Part shown: in pieces, positions 16,677-24,031 of the stretch
Numbering within the stretch: the first letter of the stretch is position 1
Layout of the letters: each line of letters opens with the position of its first letter
NCBI RefSeq assembly: GCF_016863175.1
Contig: NZ_BOOJ01000071.1
Coordinates: forward strand, 1 to 64,000
Length of the DNA: 64,000 nucleotides
Reading direction: 5' to 3'
DNA from: Paraplanobispora siamensis
Lineage (GTDB): Bacteria > Actinomycetota > Actinomycetes > Streptosporangiales > Streptosporangiaceae
The notes under the pieces: generated by a model
Told to the model about the DNA's origin: nothing
The model's input: only the letters and a program-made list of their open reading frames with translations
Databases searched by the model: none
Position numbers and translations under genes: made by a program

Positions 16677-17240
16677 GTGGCGGAGGTGGCGTCGGTCCAC
16701 GCCGAGCAGTTCCACCGTCCGGGCTATCTGCAGGTCGGCCGCGAATTCGACGAGAGCGGATGGAACGCGCTGCTGGACGCGGTACGCGACCGGGTTGAGG
16801 AACAGGATGTGCGCCGTGACGAGGTCGAGGCGATCTCCGGGGTGCCCAGCCCGGTCGTCGACAGGCGGGTGTTGTGTCACGTCTGCGCGGCGGGGGAGTG
16901 TGCCTTCGTCGACTGCTGGGACGAACCCGCCCTGCGTTGCGTGCCCGGAAAGGGAAACTGCGAGCCCGTCTTCGACGGTGCTCCGCTCGTACGGTCGGTG
17001 CGCGTCCCGGCGGACGACTTCGGCAGCGGTCTCGTCTTGAGTCTGTACGGCAAGGTGCTGCGCTGGGGACCCGGCTGGTGGATTCACGGTCGTCGACATG
17101 GTCCGTTGCCGTACGGTGCTCCCACCGGAGCTCGGCGGCAGAGTGATCAAGCCGCCGAGCCGCGTTGGGCGACCAGGCCGTCGGGTGCCGGGACCGCCGA
17201 CGGGCTCCGTGAATGGCAAAATGATCCAAATGCCGATTGA
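16677..17240 (+). CDS. hypothetical protein with clustered cysteines, 187 aa
   Basis: I do not recognise this protein. Residues about 55-85 contain CHVC, then single cysteines in GECAF and FVDCW, which could bind metal or form disulfides. The segment DFGSGLVLSLYGKVLRWGPG reads like a folded C-terminal part. The last 50 residues are low-complexity and may be read-through of a degraded end. It starts 15 bp after the 75-residue gene and overlaps the start of the LysE gene by 20 bp. Confidence 0.5.
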   Translation: MAEVASVHAEQFHRPGYLQVGREFDESGWNALLDAVRDRVEEQDVRRDEVEAISGVPSPVVDRRVLCHVCAAGECAFVDCWDEPALRCVPGKGNCEPVFDGAPLVRSVRVPADDFGSGLVLSLYGKVLRWGPGWWIHGRRHGPLPYGAPTGARRQSDQAAEPRWATRPSGAGTADGLREWQNDPNAD

Positions 17241-17859
17241 TTCGCATCTGCTCGCCGTGTTCACGGCCACCACCATCGTCGCTCTGATCACCCCGGGCCC
17301 CGACATGTTGTTCGTGCTGGGATGCGGCGTGCGGGGCGGCGCCCGTGCCGGACTGCTGGCCACGCTCGGCGTGATCACAGGTGATGCGCTGTACATCGTC
17401 GCCGCCGCGGCCGGGCTCTCCGTGCTGCTGACGGCCTTCCCCGTCGTGTTCACGGTGCTGCGGCTCGCCGGCGCCGCGTACCTGATCTATCTCGGCGTCC
17501 AGATGTTCCGCAACCTCAGGAAAGGCCAGGCCGACGATCCGGCCGGTGGCGGGATGACCGGCCGGCGGGCCTTCCTCAACGGCGTGGTGTCGTCGGCGGC
17601 CAACCCGCAGACGTTCACGTTCATGGTCGCCTTCCTGCCGCAGTTCATCGATCCCGGGGCGGGGCCGGTCTGGCTGCAGTTCGCCATCCTCGGGGCGATC
17701 CTGATCGTCCTGGAGTTCACGGCCGACGCGACGGTGGGCGTGCTGGCGGGGCGGATCGGCGGCTGGCTGCGCAGCCGGCAGGCGGTGCGCCGCCGGCTCG
17801 ACGCCGCGACCGGGACCCTGTTCATCGGCCTGGGCGTCACTCTCGCGGTCCAACGTTAG
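17221..17859 (+). CDS. LysE family translocator, 212 aa
   Basis: This is an inner-membrane exporter of the LysE/RhtB superfamily, which pumps out amino acids or homoserine lactone-like compounds. The family signature ITPGPDMLFVLGCGVRGGAR is in the first loop, and six hydrophobic segments follow (for example LLTAFPVVFTVLRLAGAAYL). NPQTFTFMVAFLPQF is the second family motif. Either the ATG at 17221 or the one at 17230 could start it. Confidence 0.88.
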   Translation: MIQMPIDSHLLAVFTATTIVALITPGPDMLFVLGCGVRGGARAGLLATLGVITGDALYIVAAAAGLSVLLTAFPVVFTVLRLAGAAYLIYLGVQMFRNLRKGQADDPAGGGMTGRRAFLNGVVSSAANPQTFTFMVAFLPQFIDPGAGPVWLQFAILGAILIVLEFTADATVGVLAGRIGGWLRSRQAVRRRLDAATGTLFIGLGVTLAVQR

Positions 17860-17893
17860 AACGCGGGACCCGGGCCGGTCGGAACCGTACGGC

Positions 17894-17945
17894 TTGACAT
17901 GCAGCCTTCCGGCTGCCTAATTTAAAGGCAGCCGGAAGGCTGCAT
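17894..17945 (+). promoter_or_regulatory. promoter with embedded palindromic operator of the ArsR-SRPBCC gene
   Basis: TTGACA (17894-17899), an 18-bp spacer and TAATTT (17918-17923) form a good sigma-70-type promoter. A perfect inverted repeat with 20-bp arms (17899-17918 and 17926-17945) covers the spacer and the -10 box. Each arm contains its own palindrome, GCAGCC-NNNN-GGCTGC. Binding here would block RNA polymerase, as expected for autorepression by the ArsR-domain product encoded 34 bp further on. Confidence 0.85.
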
Positions 17946-17979
17946 ATTGACGGGCGGCGGCCCGGGCAGGAGAGCGGGC

Positions 17980-18771
17980 ATGGACGAGGTGTTCAAGGCG
18001 CTGGCCGATCCGAGCCGGCGTGCGCTGCTCGACTCGCTCAACGCCCGCAACGGGCAGACACTGCGCGAGCTGTGCGCCGGACTCGACATGGCCAGGCAGT
18101 CCGTCAGCAAGCACCTCGCGGTGCTGGAGGAGGCCGGGCTCGTCACCACCATGCGGCGGGGCCGGGAGAAGCTGCACTACCTCAACGCCGCGCCCGTGCA
18201 CGAGATCGCCCACCGGTGGATCAGCCGCTACGACCGGGCCAGGGTCCAGGCCCTGGCGGACCTGAAACTCGCTCTGGAGGAGACCCCGATGGACGCGCCG
18301 ACCTTCGTCTACACCACCTACATCCGCACCACCCCGCAGAAGCTCTGGCAGGCGCTGACCGAGCCCGCCTTCACCCGCCGCTACTGGGCCACGGAGTTCA
18401 TCACGGACTGGTCCGCCGGCTCGCCGATGACCTGGGACAACCACGGCGTGCTGATCAGCGACCCCGAGCAGGTCGTGCTGGAGGCCGAACCCTACAGCCG
18501 GCTCTCCTACACCTGGCACGCCATCACTCCGGAGCTCGCCAAGCGCTTCGGATGGGACGAGGAGTTGCTCGCCCGGCTGTCCGGCGAGCCCCGCTCGAAG
18601 GTCACCTTCACGCTCGAGGAGGCGGGGCAGGTCGTGAAGCTCACCGTCGTGCACGACGGCTTCGAGCCCGGATCGGGTCTGGCCGAGATGGTCAGCCACG
18701 GCTGGCCGAACGTGGTGGCGAGCCTGAAGTCGCTGCTGGAGACCGGCGAGCCGCTGCCGGACGATGCGTGA
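17980..18771 (+). CDS. ArsR-type HTH fused to SRPBCC/AHSA1 domain, 263 aa
   Basis: Residues 1-95 are an ArsR winged helix: FKALADPSRRALLDSL, then LCAGLDMARQSVSKHLAVLE and the wing AGLVTTMRRGREKLHYLN. Residues about 110-255 form an AHSA1/START-like ligand-binding domain with FVYTTYIRTTPQKLWQALTE and YWATEF. No metal-binding cysteines of classical ArsR are visible. In such fusions the SRPBCC part probably senses a hydrophobic ligand. The ATG at 17980 is preferred to the TTG at 17947, which lies against the operator. Confidence 0.88.
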   Translation: MDEVFKALADPSRRALLDSLNARNGQTLRELCAGLDMARQSVSKHLAVLEEAGLVTTMRRGREKLHYLNAAPVHEIAHRWISRYDRARVQALADLKLALEETPMDAPTFVYTTYIRTTPQKLWQALTEPAFTRRYWATEFITDWSAGSPMTWDNHGVLISDPEQVVLEAEPYSRLSYTWHAITPELAKRFGWDEELLARLSGEPRSKVTFTLEEAGQVVKLTVVHDGFEPGSGLAEMVSHGWPNVVASLKSLLETGEPLPDDA

Positions 18772-18804
18772 CCGGCCCACGAGCCGCCCGCGATGACGTG
18801 AGAC

Positions 18805-18832
18805 GACCGCCTCCGGCGAGCCGGAGGCGGTC
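18805..18832. terminator. bidirectional terminator hairpin
   Basis: A perfect 12-bp stem, 18805-18816 with 18821-18832, closes on a CGAG loop between the ends of two convergent genes. The following 60 bp contain imperfect copies of GCCTGGAGCGGCCGG, a short repeat of unknown meaning. Confidence 0.75.
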
Positions 18833-18894
18833 GGGCCTGGAGCGGCCGGATCCGAGGCGGCCGGGCCTGGAGCGGCCGGGCCTCAGGCGGACGG

Positions 18895-21800
18895 TCAGGC
18901 GAAGGACCAGGTGAAGATGTGCATCTGGCCCTCGTCCACCGGCGAGAAACTCAGGGACTTGAGCGTCTTGCCCGGGTCCAGGGGGATGGGCTGGGAGGCG
19001 TACACGTGGGTTCCGATGGGCTGGAGCAGCCATGATCCCCAGAACTGCCGGTAGGGGGCGGTGGCCACGATCTCGTTGCCGTACTGGGGGGTGTCGCCGC
19101 CGAAGTCCAGGATCCAGTCGCTGAAGCCCAGCCGGGCCGTGCCCGTGGTCCCGTCGGTGTAGGTGAGCGTCACGGTGGTCTGGGGGTGGCCGTGGGTGCC
19201 GGCGCCGAGGAAGGAGAGCCTGCTCGCGCCGGCCGGGGCCGCCACCTCGACGGGGGCGGCGCCGACGCGGAGGTTGTCCCACTCGCCCCTGCCCGTGTCG
19301 GGCCAGGTGAAGCGGAACTCCTTCCAGGTCACCGGCTCGCCCGGGCGCAGGCCCGCCTCGGCCAGAGCCTGGGCGGAGTAGCTGAAGCCGGGGCCGTCGA
19401 GGTTGGACTCGCCGGGCGCGGTGATGTCACCGATGCCGGCGTTGTTGTGGTGCCACTCCGGGGTGCCGCGCCCGGCGACGTTGAGCCGGACGCCGGCGGT
19501 CGCGTCGCCCACCGCGATCGGCACGGTGCGGAAGCCGTGCTCCGTGCCCGCCTGCACCGAGATCCTGAGCTTCACCTGCGCTTTCCCCGACGCCGGTACG
19601 GCCAGCGTGCCGCCGGACGGCGTCACCGTGACGCCCGCGGGCGGCCGCGCCTGCCAGGTGAGGGTCGCCGACCGGCCCAGGGAGCGGACGACCAGGTCCG
19701 TTTCGAAGACGCCGCCCGGCTCCACCGGGCCGCTGCCGCGGGTCAGTCCCGCCAGGTACGGCTTCGAGCCCTGGTCGAAGGAGGGCGGGAAGTCGCGCGG
19801 GCTGGCGCCGAAGGCCTGGTTCGGGGTGGAGCCGAGTGTGAAGTCCAGCCGTCCGCCGCCCGTGGCGAACGACTCCGGCAGCCACGCCCGGCTCGTCCCC
19901 GTGCCGTTGACCTTCAGCCCGCGGATGTACGGAGCGGCGGCGCCGGGCGCGTTGATCACGATGTCGCCCGCGGGCCGGTCGACCACCACGCGGTCGAACA
20001 GCGGCGTGTTGACCAGCAGCTCGGCGCGGCCGGGGATGGTCGGGTACAGGCCGATCGCCGACCAGACGTACCAGGCGCCCATGGTGCCCAGGTCGTCGTT
20101 GCCGACCAGTCCGTCGGGCCCGGGGCCGAACAGCTCCTTCTGCACCCGGCGCACCAGCTTCTGCGTCTTGTGCGCCTGCCCGGCCCACGCGTACAGCCAC
20201 GGAGCGGGCAGCGCGGGCTCGTTGCCCATGTAGGCGTAGGGCCGCGCCGGACCCGCGTTGAGCTCGGTGAAGTACTCGTCCAGACGGGCGACGGCCTTGT
20301 CGCGCCCGCCCATCGCCGTGAACAGCCCGTGCACGTTGTGCGGCACGAGCCAGTGGTACTGGGCGCCGTTGCCCTCCATGTAGACGTCGGGGTCGCCGGG
20401 GTCGAACGGCGACTTGAAGGAGCCCTCGCCCATGCGGGGCTGGATCCAGTCGTTGCCGGCGTTGAAGAGGCTCTGCCACGCCTGCGCCCGCTGCATGAAC
20501 TCCGCGGCCGTGGCCCGGTCGCCCAGGCGGGCGGCGAGCTGGGCGATCCCGAAGTCGGCCAGGCCGTACTCGAGGGTGGCGGAGGGGTCGTTCGGGACGT
20601 GGCCCTGCTTCATGAAGGCGGCGTTGCCGGGACGCTCGTCGTAGCCGAGCTGCGGGTGGCCGATGTCCATGGGGCCGGCCCGGCGGGCCGCCTCCGCCAT
20701 GGCCCGCAGCGCGGCGGTGTGCTCGAAGTCGCGGGCGCCGAAGGCGTACATGGTGGACAGGATCACGTGGAACGGGTCGCCGACCATGACGCCGGTGACC
20801 GCGTTCTGGTGGGACCAGCGGTCCCAGACGTTGCCGAGGACCTGGGCGTTGGCGTACATGGACTGGGCGATGTCGGCGGCCACGTCGGGCGCGAGGAGGG
20901 CCAGGAGCTGCACCTCGCTGCGGTAGATGTCCCAGCCGGAGAAGGTCGCGTAGTGGTGGTGGCCGGGGCGGACCGTGCGGATCTTGCCGTCCATGCCGGT
21001 GTAGGAGCCGTCCGCGTCGTCGAAGACGTACGGCTGCAGGAGGGCGTGGTAGAGGTTGCTGTAGAACGTCCGGCGCTGGTCGGCGGTGCCGCCGCCGACG
21101 GCCACCTTGCGCAGGCGGTCGTTCCACACGGCGCCGGCCTCCTGCCTCACCTGGTCGAGGCCCTTGCCGCCGATCTCCGTCGTCAGGTTCCGCCTGGCGC
21201 CGTCGATGCTGACGTAGGACAGGCCGACCCGCATCTGGACCGGCTGGGAGGGGTCGAACTGCAGGTAGGCCCCGGACCCGGGCCCGTTCACCGTGACGTC
21301 TCCCGGGACCACCAGATCGCCCCTGACCTTGGCCTCGCCGGCGTTGTCCACCGCGGCCGCGCCGGGGCGCACCTCGTCGTCCTTCCAGGTGCCGTGGCCG
21401 GTGACCGGGCGGTCGAACTCGGCGTGGAAGTACACCTTGTAGCGCATCGGCGGGCCGCAGAAGCCACCGGTCTGGACCCATCCCTGGACCGTGTTGCCGC
21501 TGATCTTCGTCTCACCGTCGTCCACGCCGTTGACCGAGCCGCTGGTGTTCAGCAGGATCGTGCCGGGCCTGCCCTGCGGGAAGGTGAAACGGGCCACGCC
21601 GGCCCGCATGTTCACCGAGATCTCCGTCTTGATCCCGGTGTCCAGGACGCTGCTGTAGAAGCCGGGGGAGGCCACCTCGTTCTCGTGCTTGAAGGTCTGG
21701 ACGTAGTCCTCGCCGTGGGTGGCGGGGGAGCGGCCGATCGGCCCGGAGAAGGGCAGCACCGGGAAGTCCTGCGCGCCCGTGCAGCCCGGCCCCGAGATGT

Positions 21801-22098
21801 GCGTCATCGAGAACCCGCGCAGCCGGTTGTCCTCCCACTGATAGCCGCCGCCCGCGTTGGCCACCGTGTCGGGGCTCCACTGCAGCATGCCGAACGGCAG
21901 CACGGCGCCGGGGAACGTCATGCCCCCGCCCCCGCCGTGGCCGAAGTCGGCCGCCGCCTCCTTGGTCCCGTGGAAGACGTTGACCAGGGAGACGGGATCG
22001 CGTTCGAGCGCGACGTCCGGGGCGGCCGCGGCCGGGCCGGGCGATATCAGGGCGGCCGCGACGAGGGCGGCGACCATCGGTAGAGACCATTTGGACAC
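18895..22098 (-). CDS. secreted GH92 alpha-mannosidase, 1067 aa
   Basis: The product is a Ca2+-dependent exo-alpha-mannosidase of glycoside hydrolase family 92. A signal peptide (residues 1-26, ending PAAAAP) is followed by the N-terminal beta domain with VNVFHGTKEAAADFGHGG and MTFPGAVLPFGM. The (alpha/alpha)6 domain holds YATFSGWDIYRSEVQLLALL, GNEPALPAPWLY and LGTMGAWYVWSAIGLYP. The last about 270 residues add a NEW3/CARDB-like beta domain and a galactose-binding-type module. The GTG start has GGAGGATT upstream. It is the last gene before the cluster and divergent from the carboxylase gene. Confidence 0.92.
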   Translation of the reverse strand: MSKWSLPMVAALVAAALISPGPAAAAPDVALERDPVSLVNVFHGTKEAAADFGHGGGGGMTFPGAVLPFGMLQWSPDTVANAGGGYQWEDNRLRGFSMTHISGPGCTGAQDFPVLPFSGPIGRSPATHGEDYVQTFKHENEVASPGFYSSVLDTGIKTEISVNMRAGVARFTFPQGRPGTILLNTSGSVNGVDDGETKISGNTVQGWVQTGGFCGPPMRYKVYFHAEFDRPVTGHGTWKDDEVRPGAAAVDNAGEAKVRGDLVVPGDVTVNGPGSGAYLQFDPSQPVQMRVGLSYVSIDGARRNLTTEIGGKGLDQVRQEAGAVWNDRLRKVAVGGGTADQRRTFYSNLYHALLQPYVFDDADGSYTGMDGKIRTVRPGHHHYATFSGWDIYRSEVQLLALLAPDVAADIAQSMYANAQVLGNVWDRWSHQNAVTGVMVGDPFHVILSTMYAFGARDFEHTAALRAMAEAARRAGPMDIGHPQLGYDERPGNAAFMKQGHVPNDPSATLEYGLADFGIAQLAARLGDRATAAEFMQRAQAWQSLFNAGNDWIQPRMGEGSFKSPFDPGDPDVYMEGNGAQYHWLVPHNVHGLFTAMGGRDKAVARLDEYFTELNAGPARPYAYMGNEPALPAPWLYAWAGQAHKTQKLVRRVQKELFGPGPDGLVGNDDLGTMGAWYVWSAIGLYPTIPGRAELLVNTPLFDRVVVDRPAGDIVINAPGAAAPYIRGLKVNGTGTSRAWLPESFATGGGRLDFTLGSTPNQAFGASPRDFPPSFDQGSKPYLAGLTRGSGPVEPGGVFETDLVVRSLGRSATLTWQARPPAGVTVTPSGGTLAVPASGKAQVKLRISVQAGTEHGFRTVPIAVGDATAGVRLNVAGRGTPEWHHNNAGIGDITAPGESNLDGPGFSYSAQALAEAGLRPGEPVTWKEFRFTWPDTGRGEWDNLRVGAAPVEVAAPAGASRLSFLGAGTHGHPQTTVTLTYTDGTTGTARLGFSDWILDFGGDTPQYGNEIVATAPYRQFWGSWLLQPIGTHVYASQPIPLDPGKTLKSLSFSPVDEGQMHIFTWSFA

Positions 22099-22193
22099 GG
22101 CAATCCTCCAGGGATGAGGTCCCTATCACCGCACCTCGCGCCGCTGATCACGGTCAACGGACAGAAAGGGCGGTCACAACCTGCCGCCGGGGG

Positions 22194-22200
22194 TAGGGGT
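22194..22200 (+). promoter_or_regulatory. TAGGGGT box upstream of acyl-CoA carboxylase gene
   Basis: TAGGGGT lies 70 bp before the carboxylase ATG in the divergent control region. The same core recurs in four other promoter regions of the cluster (28.8, 32.9, 35.9 and 39.6 kb). Role inferred from recurrence only. Confidence 0.35.
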
Positions 22201-22270
22201 CGACGGGCGCGGAAGCCGGTTGCCACATTCGCAGGTACCTGTGTGTCGAGCCGGCGTGAGGAAAGCAGCG

Positions 22271-23791
22271 ATGACTGTCGTGTCCACGGTTTCCGTCGAA
22301 AGCCCAGCCGAGCCCGCGGTCTCCGTCGAAAGCCCGGTCGGAAGCCCGGTCGGGAGCCCGGTCGGGAGCCCGGCCGGAAGCCCGGTCGCGAGCCCGGCCG
22401 AGCCCGCCGCCGATCCCCGCGATCCCGCGGTCAGGCTCGCTCTGCTCCTCGACCCGGACTCGGCCGTCCCGCTCGGCGGCGCGGACGAGAGCGGCGTGAG
22501 GGCCGTCCACGGGCTGGTCGGCGGGGCTCCCGTCGTCGCCTACTGCACCGACGCCCGCACGATGGGCGGCGCGCTGGGCGCGGCCGGGGCCGTGCGCATC
22601 GTGGAGGCCATCGAGGCCGCCGTACGCCAGGGCTGTCCGGTGATCGGCCTGTGGCACTCCGGAGGCGCCCGGCTGGCCGACGGCGTGGAGTCCATGGACG
22701 GCGTGGGCCGCATGTTCGCCGCCATGACCCGGGCCTCGGGCGTGGTGCCGCAGATCTCGGTCATCCTCGGCCCCGCGGCGGGCGCGGCGGCGTACGGGCC
22801 CGCGCTCACCGACCTGATCGTCATGGCGCCCGCCGGCCGGGTCTTCGTGACCGGCCCGGACATCGTCCGCAGCGTCACCGGCGAGGTCATCGACATGGAC
22901 GGGCTCGGCGGCCCCGACGCGCACGCCCGCAGGTCCGGCGTGACCCACGTGGTGGCCGCCGACGAGCAGGACGCGATCCGCCGCACCCGCCTGCTGACCG
23001 GCTTCTTCACCCGCCCGGGCGCGTTCGATCCGGCCGCCCTGCGCGAGCCCCGCGACCTGCGCGCGCTGCTGCCCGAGTCGCCGCGCCGCGCCTACGACGT
23101 GCGCCCGCTGGTGCGCGGGCTGCTGGACGCCGACGGCGGCTTCGAGGAGCTGCAGCCCCGGTGGGCGGCCAACATCCTGGTCGGCCTCGGCCGGCTCGGC
23201 GGCCGGTCGGTCGGCGTGCTGGCCAACAACCCCCGGCACAAGGGCGGCTGCCTCGACGCGCTGTCAGCGGAGAAGGCCGCGCGGTTCGTCCGCATGTGCG
23301 ACTCCCACGGGGTGCCGCTCGTCGTGCTGGTGGACGTGCCCGGTTACCTGCCGGGCGTCGGCCAGGAGTGGGACGGCGTGGTACGCCGGGGCGCCAAGCT
23401 GCTGCACGCCTTCGCCGAGTCCGTCGTGCCGCGGGTCACGCTGATCACCCGCAAGGCGTACGGCGGGGCGTACATCGCGATGAACTCCCGCTCGCTCGGC
23501 GCGACCACCACCTTCGCCTGGCCCGGCGCCGAGGTCGCGGTCATGGGCGCGGAGTCGGCCGTCGGCGTGCTGCACCGCAAGGCCCTGGCGGCCGCCCCCG
23601 CGCAGGAGCGCGAGGGGTTGCGCGCCCGGCTGGTCGAGGAGCACCGTCGGATCGCGGGCGGCGTGGAGCGGGCTGTGGCCCTCGGCGTCGTGGACGAGGT
23701 GATCGCACCCGAGACCACCCGCCTGCGGATCGCCGAGGCCCTCGACCGCGCCCCGCGCACCCGTGGCCACCATTCCAACATCCCTTTGTGA
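22271..23791 (+). CDS. acyl-CoA carboxylase carboxyltransferase (beta) subunit, 506 aa
   Basis: This crotonase-fold subunit transfers carboxyl from biotin to acetyl-CoA or propionyl-CoA to give malonyl- or methylmalonyl-CoA. The N-terminal half has WHSGGARLADGVESM and LGPAAGAAAYGPAL (first oxyanion hole). The C-terminal half has VDVPGYLPGVGQEW and RKAYGGAYIAMNSR. No biotin or ATP-grasp subunit is in the window, so it must use an alpha subunit encoded elsewhere. The first 45 residues are a low-complexity Ser-Pro-Val-Gly repeat not typical of the family. It opens the cluster and probably feeds extender units. Confidence 0.9.
   Translation: MTVVSTVSVESPAEPAVSVESPVGSPVGSPVGSPAGSPVASPAEPAADPRDPAVRLALLLDPDSAVPLGGADESGVRAVHGLVGGAPVVAYCTDARTMGGALGAAGAVRIVEAIEAAVRQGCPVIGLWHSGGARLADGVESMDGVGRMFAAMTRASGVVPQISVILGPAAGAAAYGPALTDLIVMAPAGRVFVTGPDIVRSVTGEVIDMDGLGGPDAHARRSGVTHVVAADEQDAIRRTRLLTGFFTRPGAFDPAALREPRDLRALLPESPRRAYDVRPLVRGLLDADGGFEELQPRWAANILVGLGRLGGRSVGVLANNPRHKGGCLDALSAEKAARFVRMCDSHGVPLVVLVDVPGYLPGVGQEWDGVVRRGAKLLHAFAESVVPRVTLITRKAYGGAYIAMNSRSLGATTTFAWPGAEVAVMGAESAVGVLHRKALAAAPAQEREGLRARLVEEHRRIAGGVERAVALGVVDEVIAPETTRLRIAEALDRAPRTRGHHSNIPL
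22331..22402 (+). repeat. 12-bp tandem repeat in carboxylase N-terminus
   Basis: Six near-identical 12-bp units of the type AGCCCGGTCGGG run from 22331 to 22402 and encode Ser-Pro-Val/Ala-Gly/Ser repeats. They form an in-frame minisatellite in a dispensable leader, likely to vary in copy number between strains. Confidence 0.85.
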
Positions 23792-23809
23792 GGAACCAGG
23801 AGGCGCATC

Positions 23810-24019
23810 ATGTCCCAGTTCACAGCCGTACTGGTGGGCGGGCCCGCCCATCTGCCCGCCGAGCGTCGGATCCAGAGCGTGGACTCCCCGGAGGAGACGC
23901 TCAAGCTGCTCCACGGCGCGGGTTACGAGCACTTCCGGCACCAGGGCGCGTCCACCGAGATCGACGGCGAACCGGCCCTGGTCTTCTCCTGGGTCATGCG
24001 CACGGCCGTGGCGGAGTGA
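23810..24019 (+). CDS. small DUF5988-like protein, 69 aa
   Basis: This 69-residue protein starts with FTAVLVGGPAHLPAE and contains GYEHFRHQG, a pattern I associate with DUF5988, a family of small actinobacterial proteins common in secondary-metabolite clusters. It follows the carboxylase by 18 bp with an AGGAGG ribosome site, so it is co-expressed. Acyl-CoA carboxylase epsilon subunits have similar size and position, but the sequence does not show their usual acidic/Arg pattern. Function unknown. Confidence 0.65.
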   Translation: MSQFTAVLVGGPAHLPAERRIQSVDSPEETLKLLHGAGYEHFRHQGASTEIDGEPALVFSWVMRTAVAE

Positions 24020-24031
24020 CTCAGGAGTGAC

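Noticed and set aside
19186-22083. Plus-strand open frame of 965 codons opposite the GH92 gene
   Set aside because: It is the antisense shadow of a GC3-rich gene: composition is Arg/Gly/Val/Ala-rich without motifs, while the minus-strand reading is a clear GH92 enzyme.
23810-24019. Acyl-CoA carboxylase epsilon subunit
   Set aside because: Size and position fit, but the sequence lacks the family's usual pattern and better resembles DUF5988; left as a possibility only.
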